Below, one piece after another: positions 10,745 through 20,508 of a stretch of 64,000 bases of DNA. Every line of letters begins with the position of its first letter. Position 1 is the stretch's first letter. The position numbers and the translations under genes are program-made. The notes beneath the pieces are model-generated. The model was given only the letters and a program-made list of their open reading frames with translations. It had not been told where the DNA came from and ran no database searches. Source of the stretch: Rhipidocladum racemiflorum (lineage: Eukaryota > Streptophyta > Magnoliopsida > Poales > Poaceae); NCBI GenBank assembly GCA_036346355.1, contig CM070570.1, positions 43,849,592 to 43,913,591 on the forward strand, written 5' to 3'.

Positions 10745-11339
10745 ATCTCTTTGATCTTTTTTATAAGATGTATTTTGACATTGCACAAGGATTAATGTTG
10801 TGTTCAAATTGAGAATGGTATGAGAGAAAATGATTTAGATGCCTTCACTTAATTGTCTTACAAAAAGAAAGATATACTTTGTGTGGATGGTAATGAATAA
10901 ATGCATATAGTTGAGAGAGAATAAATAAAGGTATAAAAGGAAATGTCTCATTAAATCTACATGCATGTCTTACATTTGGTAACAAGATCATTCAAAAATA
11001 AGACTTATAAAAATGAACGGAGGGAGTACTCCCTCTTTTCATTTTATAAAGTTTAGCCCTTTGTTCATTTTATAAAACTTGTTTTTTTTAAATGGTCTTT
11101 TTTTATAGATATAAGATTTGTATATAAATTTAATAAAGTCTTTCATTCTAAACCCCTATTTATTCTCTCTCAATTATATGCATTTATTCATACCACCCAC
11201 GCAAAGCATATCTATCATCTTCTAAGACAATTAAGTGGATACATCTAAGTCATTTTCTCTTAGACATTTTTCAATTTCAACGCAATCCTTAATCTTTGTG
11301 CAAAATCAAAATACACTTTGTAAAAGTGAATGAAGGGAT
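10745..11339. mobile_element. Two Stowaway-like MITEs head to head, forming a large palindrome
   Basis: Bases 10745-11026 and 11029-11339 are inverted copies meeting at GGAGGGAG-TA-CTCCCTC. Matching inverted words include CACTTAATTGTCTTA, ATGAATAAATGCATATA, GAGAGAGAATAAATA and ATTTTG.CATTGCAC. The TA at 11027-11028 fits the Stowaway TA target duplication. The right copy carries an extra internal duplication of the TTTATAAAATGAA word near its CTCCCTC end. A transcript would fold into a hairpin of nearly 300 bp per arm. Confidence 0.7.
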
Positions 11340-11934
11340 TATCACGGTTTATCTTACCATTGTATTGTCTCGTAGCATTGTTCTTACTGCTTACTATGAG
11401 TATAGATTATGGGTGGGTTATTTGATTAATATGGTTATTTCAGTTTGGTTTATTCGATTTAAAAATATTTTAGTTTTTAGAGACTGTAAATTGAACCAAA
11501 CAAATTCAAAAATCAAACCGAATTAATCGAAATATTTCAGTTCGGTTAATTCGGTTAACCAATATTCCTCATCAAAGATACCATATAATTGACACTCCTC
11601 AGCATACATAAAAAATGATACCATAACCACATCAAAATTGATAAACATTTTGCAGTTGTACTGCGCACAATATAGGGAAGAAAGCCCTAAATTTGCTTCC
11701 TTTTTATTTAATCAATATGATTATCAAAAACACACATAATTTAAACTGTTTTCTTAAGCATAACCATGGGAAGTTCGATAATCCTTTTGATTAATCAGAT
11801 ACGAAAATGCTGAATTCTTAAACTAAGTAGTGAAATCAGCCATTGATATAACTTAACATCAAGTCCAAAATTATTGAAACCATGTAATCCATCAGAACAA
11901 TAGCAAGTAATTTGATGAGCTTTCATAACTTATT

Positions 11935-12020
11935 ACATAAATTGAGACTTCTTTCTACCCGATTAACATCTAAACTCGCGATATTAGATCCAAACCATCC
12001 TACCAAGCAAACCAATTCAC
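11935..12020 (-). pseudogene. Possible remnant of ETHE1 exon 2
   Basis: On the - strand the frame reads SLDVNRVERSLNLCNKL before a stop. In plant ETHE1 proteins the corresponding part is an acidic DP.D.TV.RDLNL segment after the first exon. The match is short and weak, and it lies in the expected order downstream of the exon 1 fragment across an intron-like gap. I list it only as a possibility. Confidence 0.25.
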
Positions 12021-12096
12021 ACCAAGACAAACCACCCAACCCACCAACAAAGTTATTAGCAGGAACCCAACCCCAACCAAGAACTTGAGAGCTCAC

Positions 12097-12197
12097 CACG
12101 ATCAGAGGGCTTATCAAGGTCACTGACATCGATTAGGAGATAGGTGTACGTGGAGCTCTCCTTCTCGAACAGCTGCCTAAAGAGCAGTCTCCTGCAC
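12097..12197 (-). pseudogene. ETHE1: Captured ETHE1 (persulfide dioxygenase) exon fragment, 3' part
   Basis: Read on the - strand this gives RLLFRQLFEKESSTYTYLL followed by IDVSDLDKPSDR and a canonical donor (G then GTGAGC, at 12091-12096). LLFRQLFE.ESST.TYLLADV..PDKP is the well-conserved N-terminal part of plant ETHE1 (also called GLX II-like 3), a mitochondrial sulfur dioxygenase with a metallo-beta-lactamase fold. Only the segment before the metal-binding HXHXDH motif is present, so no activity is possible. The exon is interrupted by the element at 12198-13159. Its upstream half continues at 13169. A two-base loss appears at the join, so the frame is also shifted. Confidence 0.8.
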
Positions 12198-13159
12198 AGG
12201 GTTTCAAATTTCGTTTAGGGTTCAAATCTTGTTACCCTCTGAAATTCGAAATCTCGTTATTTTGGACGAAATACGAACAAAATTCAAAAAGCAAAATTCA
12301 AATCCGACATTTTTTGAACCGAGATTTCAGTCCAAAAAACAAAATTTCGTCCGAAATTGGCGAAATCTCGGTAAATTTTAACTGAACGAAAAATGGTTCA
12401 AACTACGTCAAAAAATTTGAAATTTTTTTAGGATGATCCTGACACGAAACTAATGTTTCCATAAAATTTTTAGATGATGATCAAACCTGAGGAATTTTTT
12501 AAAATCTAACAGTGCTATTGTCCTGATAAAAGGCTGACCGGTAAATTTCAAACGAATGGAAAATGGCACAAACCACGTTAGAAACTTTTGAAATTTTTTT
12601 TGATGTTTATAACACATCCATAATATTACCATAAAATTTTCAGATGATGATCAGTCTTAAGAAAATTTCAAAATTTTGAAAAATGCTACTGAAGACCGAC
12701 CGACAAATTTCAACTGAATGAAAAATAGTTCAAACAATGTTACAAAGTTTTGAAAAAAAAATTTGAATCGTTCTGATGCATCAATAATATTCTCATAAAA
12801 TTTTCAAATGATGATCACACTTGAGAAATTTTTAAAAATTCTGATAACCGAGGCATTAATTAATAACCGCAAGAATTAATGTGCATAAGCTAACTAGATG
12901 ATCCACCGACTGTCTCACATGGGAAATGACATGAAGAATACAATCCGATCAATATCCGGTCCAATCCGGTCAAGTTTTGTTCTGATTTCGGTCAAAAACA
13001 CTAAGATTTCGGTGAAATATACCGAGATCTGAGCGAGATTATATGTACTGTAGCACTTCGATTTTTTTTTTCAATTTTTTAAAATTTTGTCGGGATTATG
13101 AAACTCCAATGGTCCGAAATCCGAGATTTCGTTGGATATCGGCAAGATTTTGATCCTTG
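12198..13159. mobile_element. Mutator-type non-autonomous element nested in the captured ETHE1 exon
   Basis: The 9-bp sequence CTCCTGCAC flanks it at 12189-12197 and 13160-13168. The left end AGGGTTTCAAATTTCG and the inverse of the right end, CAAGGATCAAAATCTTGCC, are loosely alike. The 9-bp duplication points to the Mutator superfamily. The interior is AT-rich with repeated CCATAAAATTTTCAGATGATGATCA words and CGAAATCTCGG motifs, without coding potential. It inserted after the hAT element captured the exon. Confidence 0.65.
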
Positions 13160-13168
13160 CTCCTGCAC

Positions 13169-13270
13169 GAGCAAGAACTGGCGTTGTACGCCGCCATTAC
13201 GAGGGCCGATAGCAACCGCAGAAGCCGCAAGATCGGTCGGGTGGCACACCAGGCGACTGCAGCGGAGGAC
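13169..13270 (-). pseudogene. ETHE1: Captured ETHE1 exon fragment, 5' part (N-terminal/transit region)
   Basis: The - strand reads PTDLAASAVAIGPRNGGVQ and then RQFLLVQE just before the nested element. The Ala-, Arg- and Ser-rich character fits the mitochondrial transit peptide expected ahead of the LLFRQLFE motif. The flanking 13271-13500 is GC-rich and could be 5' leader of the captured gene, but no clear ATG in frame was found. Confidence 0.55.
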
Positions 13271-13767
13271 ACGGCACCTACAGAGGATGCGACGAAGGCA
13301 GAGGGTGCAGCGATGAGGCGAAGTCTGTGGCGAAGGAGCTGTGGATGCCACTTGGATCTAGGGCCTAAGGCTTGGGGGATGGGACGGGTGGTCTAGGTGC
13401 GGCAAACGGTGACTCAACAAGGGGCATGTGGCGGTAGGTGGCGGCGGCGCTGGATCAGGAGTCAGGTAGGGTTATGAGCTCGCTCCTTGGGGAGACCGGA
13501 GAAGGGTAACGTGTATTTTATTGAATTCGGTCTGTCGATTCGAAGAAAGGGGATTTGCCGATTTGGTATTTGTGTGCTTGGATTATTCGTTTTACGAGCT
13601 TTTTAGTTTTTGGAATGCAGAAAACGAATCAAAATTTAAAAACCCAATAACACTAGAATAAAAACCGAAGTGAAAACTAAAAACAAAAAAATATCAAAAT
13701 ATTCGATTAATTCAGTCCGGTCTATTTTTCCGGTTTCGGGTAAAAATACGACCACCCTAGTATAGAT

Positions 13768-14088
13768 GGCTTAATTCATTTTCGTAGGGTTCAGAGTTCA
13801 GAAGACAGTACTGAAGAACTTATTTCGATGTTTCCAAAGCAAATCTAATGATTACAGCCCTGGTCTAGTGTTGTCCTCGGCCTGTCCGATCATCTCCTTG
13901 GAAACACACACGGCAGCTCAGATACTACTACGTGCGTACGTATGCTCCAGGCAGAATTTCATGCAGGAAAGAACAAAAAATCAGTACTACTAATGCTAGT
14001 ATTTTCCTTTTTAATTCCTTAGGTGAGAGGTCTTCCAATCCAATCTGTCACAGTACTATTATTCTGACACCACATATACTCTGTAGAT
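13768..14088. other. Intergenic, nothing recognised
   Basis: Short AT-rich spacer between the hAT element and the Tourist MITE. No reading frame, repeat end or RNA gene could be supported. Confidence 0.4.
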
Positions 14089-14091
14089 TAA

Positions 14092-14516
14092 GGGCCTGTT
14101 TGGAAGAGCTCCACTCTAAAAAAATCAGCTCCACTCCACCAATTTCACCATAGAGTAGCTCCATCATAAAGTTGAAGTAGGGAATGGAGGTGTTTGGCTT
14201 GCAAATTAGATCTAGCTTCAAGAATAGATGGGTTTGATGTGGATACCCATTTGTGCCCTTGGATGTTGAATGGAGGTGGGTAATTACCTCATATGTGTAA
14301 CTAGTGGCAAAGGTGGGTAATTACCTATGAACTTCACGAGTGGGTATGAAATAGTGTTTCTTGGAGTACCCCTTGAGGAGCTCCACAAAAACCATGAAGC
14401 AGCCCCCTAGATTCGCATTTTTTCTGAAGCCGGAGTTCTGTGTAGCTGAGGTGTTTGGCTACACGAAGTTGGAGTGGAGCTGAAAATTGAGGAGCAGAGC
14501 TCTCCCAAACAGACCC
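14092..14516. mobile_element. Tourist-type MITE (PIF/Harbinger)
   Basis: The left terminus GGGCCTGTTTGGAAGAGCTC and the inverse of the right terminus, GGGTCTGTTTGGGAGAGCTC, match well. TAA flanks both ends (14089-14091 and 14517-14519), the 3-bp duplication typical of PIF/Harbinger elements. Internal words such as GGAGTGGAGC and GCTCCACTC repeat inverted. There is no coding capacity. Confidence 0.8.
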
Positions 14517-14519
14517 TAA

Positions 14520-15165
14520 ATCTCAAAGATTTTCACCCGTACATGTTACTTATGTCATTTTACATCAACGCGCTCGTTTTATGCCGATCATATTATCCAC
14601 TTTGCTCACCCATTAATACGGCTTAAGTAATTTGTCTCACACTACGGCGTTGTTGCACAGCAATAGCGCGCATGGCTGCGGAGACGGGGTCACGCCTTCG
14701 ATCCCACCCGTGTTGCCCCGCGCGATTTTTGCGGCGCGCGGTTGGAACGAGTGGCGCTGTTTTTTTTTTTTTTTTTTCAGAAAGCCTCTATACTTACATC
14801 CAAATCCTTTTTTTTTTGTTCTTTTTTTCTCGAGAAGAACCCCCAAAATTTTTGATATTGCACTTAGATCCGTTTTTTACCAAACCTTTTTACCAAAAAA
14901 AAAAAACTCCAGAATTCTGAAAAATTACTCTCCCACGGCGTCACAGCGTGCACACAGCTAGTTTACTTTACACCAAACAGAAAATCGGTTGCTTTCTTGT
15001 CGGACGCAAGTAATGGATATTAAAGGCATGTGGTACACACGATAGCTGTCTATAATATATCTTTATATCATCTATAGACAGTAATAAAGACAACTTATAC
15101 AATAGACTGTCTATATAGCCATCTATAATGATCTCTCATATAATTAATAAGCTATCTGTACAATG
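14520..15165. other. AT-rich spacer with poly-T tract
   Basis: It contains a T-tract of about 19 at 14760-14778 and further T- and A-rich runs to 14910, giving artificial Phe/Lys-rich frames. 15035-15130 has inverted words (GACTGTCTATA, TATAGACAG) that suggest an old MITE in which the next hAT element sits. No gene is called. Confidence 0.4.
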
Positions 15166-15173
15166 GTATACAT

Positions 15174-15883
15174 TAGGGGTGAAAATGGTACGGGTTAATC
15201 CCGACCGATCCGGTACCGAATCCGTTAAAAACCGTATCCGGGAAAAAAAATCCGTATCCGGCCGGATTCGGATACGGTACCGGATACTTGCTACCGGATC
15301 TGATAACGGATCTGATAGACGAGATATCCGACCGAATAGCTGCGGTATATGGTAACCGGATATTATCCGACCGGATATCCGAGTCAACAAAACAAGGGTA
15401 CTCCGTACTCAAGTCAAGACTCAAGAGTCAAGGGCTTCCCATTCGATTCCTGCAAGCCTCAGTCTTTGCCTCCCCATTCGATTCCCCAACACGAAAACTA
15501 ACCCTAGTGCTTGAGCCTCCGCCGCCGCCGCCGCATGAATTCAGTGTGTTGGCCTGTTGGACGAGCGGGACTTAGTTGTTCAAGTTATGTATGAATTTGA
15601 TACCTTGTTATACTTGTGTTGTGTGAGTTGTCAGATTTATGTAATATATATGAATTTATTGCTTGTCAAATGTTTCAACAAGTATGTATCCGTTTGTATT
15701 ATCCGTTTCCGAACCGAATCCGGTATGTATCCGCTCCAACATTACCATATCCGAAACTCCGAAATATCCATATTCGTATCCGTATTCGGTCTTACCGTAT
15801 CCGATTCCGAATCCGGGAAAAAAATATGGGTTAGGATACGGGAACAGCAATATCCGACCGTATCCGATCCGTTTTCACCCCTA
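15174..15883. mobile_element. hAT-like non-autonomous element
   Basis: The perfect 8-bp duplication GTATACAT (15166-15173 and 15884-15891) flanks inverted termini TAGGGGTGAAAATGG and CCGTTTTCACCCCTA. The 710-bp interior is dominated by subterminal CCGTATCCG/CGGATACGG words on both sides, as in many hAT-derived elements. The open frames there are made of these repeats and have no domain. Confidence 0.8.
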
Positions 15884-16147
15884 GTATACATTGCCTATAA
15901 GGCCGTCTGTTAAATAATAGACAATATTTCTCTCTATCTTCTCTCTCTCCTCCACATTATCTAAAATCCGATGTGGCATACCCTTATAAACAGCTGACAT
16001 ACATCATGGGTGAGAGTAACCATTACAATTTTTTTTTGACAATTTGCTTGTGTGGCAATGTGATTGTCGGAGACCAAATCGAATAATGGCCGGTCTTTGG
16101 AGTCTCAAACATCTAGTCATCTTCACATTGAGGTTAATTTACGCTCT

Positions 16148-16539
16148 GGCCCTGTTTGGAAGCAAAGTTTTTAAATACCATGGTATTACAAAGCCATAGC
16201 CTAGAAATTGTTTTGGCATAAATACCATGGTTTCACCTACCACCATTGAAACCATAGTTTTTTTTTGAACTACAAACTGTTTGGCTACAAAGTCTTTTGC
16301 ATGGTATTTTCAAAGTATTGACACTTCTCACTCTCTACACCAACACCAAAAGCCCAAAACTCCACTTTGAGTGGAGTTTTCAATACTCCAAAAATACCAT
16401 GGTATTGGCAATACCATGGTTTTCAAAACAGAGTTTTTTGGGTTCCTTCCAAACACTATGTTGCCAAAAATACCATGGTATTCTCCAAAACCATGGTTTG
16501 TCTAGAAAATATTAAAATACTTTATTGCCAAACAGGCCC
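16148..16539. mobile_element. MITE with CCTGTTTGG termini and ATACCATGGTAT repeats
   Basis: The left end GGCCCTGTTTGGAAGCAAAG pairs with the inverse of the right end, GGGCCTGTTTGGCAATAAAG. The palindromic word TACCATGGTATT recurs six or more times in the 390-bp interior. No clear target duplication was found, so the superfamily is left open. Confidence 0.65.
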
Positions 16540-16808
16540 TTACCGTAAACCTGTTCCATTAGAACATACGTATGCTCAGAATCAGGAAGGGATATCTCTT
16601 GAATCTTGTGGTCAAGCACGCAGGTTTTGGCAACGCTTGATCATCTGTTTGATTAGGTCGCTCGTATAATTATTGCTGTAGAGACTACTACATAGATAAC
16701 CCAATTGTCTAGGTGTTGCCGTGTTGGGCCTGTTGGCTATGATTAGTGACGAACAAAGGATAAAAATAGAGGGTGTGTTTAAATAATTAAGTTAAATTTA
16801 GATAAATA

Positions 16809-17158
16809 CTAGTAAGGTGCACGTGCGTTGCAACGGTATCTACATTTTAAACGGCTGTCCTGCTATTACGATAACATGAAACAAGAAAATATGTTGTGCA
16901 AATAATACCTTATACAGTAGGACACTATTGAAGTAGTATTTCTATATTTCTATGTAAATGAAGCGTTCTAACGCTTCGTTTCTTGCGTCTGGAGTGGTTA
17001 ATTAATTAAAGAGGTGGGTAATTAAAGAATGGTCTTGTGTGCTGTCTTCCATCCACGCCTAGAGTGGTTAATTAAAGAAGTGGGTAATTAAAGAATGGCA
17101 GAACTGGTAATTTTGATGAAATGACGTGGGAAGAAACTCTCGCTTTATATAGTAGAGA
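16809..17158 (-). mobile_element. Short non-autonomous Helitron
   Basis: On the - strand it begins TCTCTACTATATAAAGCGAG and ends GCACCTTACTAG, preceded by a partly palindromic CCGTTGCAACGCACGTGC. These match the plant Helitron pattern: 5' TC, 3' CTRR with a nearby GC hairpin, and insertion between A and T with no target duplication. The hairpin stem has mismatches, so the copy looks old. Internal duplication: AGTGGTTAATTAA and GTGGGTAATTAAAGAATGG each occur twice. Confidence 0.6.
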
Positions 17159-17404
17159 TTAAACAATTTGTGTTGTGTTCTCATCAATTTGAGTGGTATT
17201 ATTAGTATTTCATCATTGAGAAATACTTGTGCAAAGTTCGATTATTAAACTTTTGAAAATTTATAAAAAAGTTAACACCAATCAATATAATAAATTGGTT
17301 ATTGTCTCTATTCAACCAATTGACACAATGGCAATTGATTAAAAAAAATCAAACATTATAAGAGGAGCTCACATTGACTATTTGTTGTTGTGGTTAGCCT
17401 ACTT

Positions 17405-17678
17405 AGGCCCAATTCGTTTCAGTTTTTGCACAGCTTCTGCTTTAAAAAAAACGGATTATTTGCCGAACGGGAGAATTCTAGACAGTTTCTCTGAGAATCA
17501 GAAGCTGTTTTCTACATAGAATCAGAATCTGGCTAAAACCTAATTATCACATATTCTTACTGATTCTCCTAGTTCGGTTCAGAACCTAGAAGTCGTAGCC
17601 GGCTCGATTCGATTCTCCCACAACTAGAAACAGTTTCTCCCATAATCCATAATCTAGAAGCTGAAACAAACTAGACCT
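17405..17678. mobile_element. MITE with GTTTCAGC..CTTCT termini
   Basis: The left end AGGCCCAATTCGTTTCAG and the inverse of the right end, AGGTCTAGTTTGTTTCAG, match at most positions. Internal words AGAAGC, GATTCTC and CAGTTTCTC recur inverted. The target duplication is unresolved. Confidence 0.5.
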
Positions 17679-18165
17679 TGGTTAGACACTCACTAACTCA
17701 CACCGCATCGCCTTTCCAGCTAGCTCACCGTCGCTGCGGCGGTTCTCGATCACCGCGTGCCCGCGTCATGCCGGCTCCTTGGCATCGACTCGACGTCCTT
17801 GCTGTGCCCTCGCAATCGCTGACTCCCGATAAAGTGCATCAAGCGTCCTTGACACAGTGGGCTGCCATGTCCTCACAAAGAAGAGGTGTCGAGCCACCCC
17901 CCCATCTTTCTCTGGTCTCTGTGTGCATATATGCTTAAAGTTTAGTTTTGCAAGTGGTAAGCGAAGTTATCCATTGCTAAATTAGGCTTTCAATAAGCAG
18001 CAGCACATCAAGCCACATAGCTCATAAAGCAGCTCACCACCTAGTAAAACTTTTTCTTTCTATGGACGTGCCTGAGCATGTGTATATTCATCATTACTGT
18101 ACTAAAAAATATGCATTAATTCTAATAAAGGTATTTAGGATCCGACGGCCGAAGAATAGGCTCGA
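17679..18165. other. Spacer, nothing recognised
   Basis: The + strand frame at 17678-17938 has no domain and biased Pro/Ser/Arg composition. I do not call it a gene. No repeat ends were found. Confidence 0.35.
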
Positions 18166-18174
18166 GCCCCCACA

Positions 18175-18585
18175 GGGTTCACTAAATCGCTCGTGCGATT
18201 TTCGCATGAACAGTAATTTTCGATAATCGCAAAAATCGAGTCGAAAATCGGCTGAAAATCGTTAAAAACCATATGAATTCAAAAACCAAATTTTTTCAAA
18301 AAAATTTCAAAAATCGTCGATTTTCGTGGAAAATCGACGATTTCTCGTGGAAAATCGATGAACTTGTTGAACTTTTTGTGCAATCGATTTTTGTAGCGAT
18401 TTTCGACGATTTTTGACGAAAATCGACCGATTTTCGACCGGTTTTCTACACGTAAATTTTTTTTGAATTTTCGAATTTTTTTGAATTATTTTTTGAATTG
18501 GATCGGTTTATCGACCGATTTTTGATATCGGGCCGCGACGATATGGCCGAAAATCGCACGATTTTCGTCGATTTTGTGAACCATG
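18175..18585. mobile_element. Mutator-type AT-rich non-autonomous element
   Basis: The termini GGGTTCACTAAATCG and the inverse right end CATGGTTCACAAAATCG are similar. The flanks GCCCCCACA (18166-18174) and GCCCCCAGT (18586-18594) share seven of nine bases, consistent with a decayed 9-bp duplication. The interior consists of GATTTTCGACGAAAATCG words that are nearly self-complementary throughout, so the whole element can fold back. Confidence 0.55.
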
Positions 18586-18594
18586 GCCCCCAGT

Positions 18595-19295
18595 TGGCTA
18601 CACGCCACAAGCTATGACGCTGGTCAGGCAATTAGCTAATCTGCATCGTAACGCTGTAGTCATCTGGGGACTCTTGAATGGTAGGATTTTTCCTAGGGTT
18701 TTTGAAGGATTCCAATTACGTAGGATTTTATCAGATAATGCTCTTCAGAACATGGGAATGGGGTTGCTAACTTTCTATGGAATGCTTTCCTTTACCCCTA
18801 ATTCCATAGGAGAACTAGCAAGGGATTAGACCTCTTGGGAAAAAAATCTTCAAAAAATCAAATGCACTCTCTTCCTTTCCCTCTATCTCTAAGAACTGTT
18901 TTCTTCCACAATTCTTGTGTTTTGAATTTCTGTGGGGTTCTATTGTATGTGCCATTTTATTTCTGTGTGTTTCCTATTAGCGTGTGTTTTTCTTTTCTGC
19001 GTTCCAAAGAGGCCCCAAGGTTTTTGTCTGGTCATGTTACTCTTGCTCATAATAGATCTATTTTTGAAGTTAGAATCGGAGTTAAGTTCACCTTATAGTG
19101 TTTTTTTTTTGTCTTACACTAGCCTAGTAAATACAGATTTGTAGAAAAAGCTATATCCCATGATGTCAAGCGTATAACTTTGAACCATAAGAAATCTGAC
19201 GAATTTATGCTCATTAAGAACACGAGAATTTTCCTTGTTTGGTTCAGGTGGAAATTGAACAACTTCCTTCTACGGAGTTCATTCGTTCCGAACGA
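18595..19295. other. Spacer, nothing recognised
   Basis: No domain-bearing frame. The frames near 18614-19144 are Phe/Leu-rich and unlike a conserved protein. TAGGATTTT words near 18680-18730 may be remnants of a MITE. Confidence 0.35.
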
Positions 19296-19303
19296 ACTCT
19301 TAG

Positions 19304-19574
19304 CCAGGTTTCACTTGTCGTTTTATAAAAATCGTGCAAAGATTAATTTTTAAAATCATTTTTGAAAATCGTGCAAAAATTACTTAGATAGGGCATTTTT
19401 AATAAAAAAAAGAGCGATTTCCGTCGATTTTCGATCGATTTATATCACATTTTTTTTTCATTTTCAGATTTGTTTGAATTAGACCAATTTATCGAGAGAT
19501 TTTGGAGACCGTATCTCATCGATACAGACAAAAACAGTAAAAATCAAACGATTTTCATTGATTTTTTAAACCCT
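19304..19574. mobile_element. Mutator-type AT-rich element with ACTCTTAG duplication
   Basis: The left end CCAGGTTTCACTTGTCG and the inverse right end GGGTTTAAAAAATCAATG belong to the same family as 18175-18585. The 8-bp ACTCTTAG lies at 19296-19303 and 19575-19582. The right copy of the duplication has been hit by the Tourist element that starts at 19582. The interior again consists of AAAATCG/CGATTTT words. Confidence 0.55.
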
Positions 19575-19581
19575 ACTCTTA

Positions 19582-19966
19582 GGCCATGTTTGGATGGGCT
19601 AAAACTAATTGTTAGCTGGCTAATGGCTAGAGTTAATTGTTAGTCAGCTAATAATTAGTCAATCTAAAATTAGTCCAGGGCTGTTTGGATACATGACTAA
19701 TGGTTGGGCTAATTTCTTAGAAAAGTCATGTCTACCCCCTCATAATGGGTGAGGAAATGAGGATAAGGCCAGAGCGAGGGTATTTCAGACTTTTTCCAGC
19801 GTGTTACATGCTATTAACCCAAATTAGCTCCTCCCCACCAGCTAATGGACTAATTGTTAGCTAAGGGGTTGGCTAAAAATTAGCCCACCTATTAGTCTTC
19901 CTATTTGGATAGACTAGAGCTAATTTTTAACCAGCTAACAATTAGTCCAAGGATCCAAACATGGCC
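19582..19966. mobile_element. Tourist-type MITE
   Basis: The left end GGCCATGTTTGGATGGGCTA and the inverse right end GGCCATGTTTGGATCCTTGG match, and TTA flanks both sides (19579-19581 and 19967-19969). GCTAATTGTTAGCTGGC-type words are inverted inside. It lies in the TTA of the older element's target duplication, so it is the younger insertion. Confidence 0.75.
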
Positions 19967-19969
19967 TTA

Positions 19970-20508
19970 GCTACCCGATGTACAGAAGCGACATTAATTT
20001 CCTCGTACATGAGTCCTGATACAAGAGAGTGAATCAGGCCGGTCCTGAAAAACAAAAACGTGAAACACAACGTAGTAAAACAAAAAAACAAAAACAAAAT
20101 GCAAAAAAGAAAGATGCACTACGTGGGAGTAGGGAGTAGGGCGTACATCACTAGTCAATTCAACAAAAGTAAAAAAAAAAGCAAGAAATGTACATGGTGT
20201 GTCCCGGTAATCCTTTTTTTTTAAAAAAAAAAGGACAAAAAATGTACATCATGTGTCACCGCAATCCTTTATTTTCTACGGAGGGAAGGAAACCTGTCAC
20301 CATCCTTCGAAAAACGATACGAGTGATCATAGAACAAAAAATTTGTAAAAGAATTACCTAGATAGGGCGTGCCATCCGATTTGATACAAAAATTCAATCT
20401 AAAAAACGAAGTATGTCAGGTGCGAAAAAATGACAAATTTTAGTTCACAGTAACTTTTTTCTTTTTATTTTACGTATGTTGTCGCGGCAGAGAGAGAGGG
20501 GCTTTGCC
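19970..20508. other. AT-rich spacer
   Basis: Two near copies of AAATGTACAT.RTGTGTC..GG/CGCAATCCTTT occur at about 20185-20215 and 20237-20270, each next to poly-A or poly-T. Nothing else is recognised. Confidence 0.35.

Larger units (their letters stand above)
11408..13759. mobile_element. hAT-like non-autonomous element carrying an ETHE1 gene fragment
   Basis: The 8-bp duplication GTATAGAT lies at 11400-11407 and 13760-13767. Directly inside are the inverted termini TATGGGTGGG and CCACCCTA. An 8-bp duplication with short G-rich termini is typical of the hAT superfamily. Next to both ends lies TTCGATT/ATTCGATTAATTCAG-type AT-rich sequence. The interior holds a captured host exon on the - strand (12097-12197 plus 13169-13270) and a second, nested element (12198-13159). 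No transposase frame remains, so mobilisation would need help in trans. Total length is 2352 bp. Confidence 0.75.

Noticed and set aside
14632..14961. Frames of 70-109 codons on both strands
   Set aside because: They run through long poly-T and poly-A tracts, giving artificial Phe and Lys runs.
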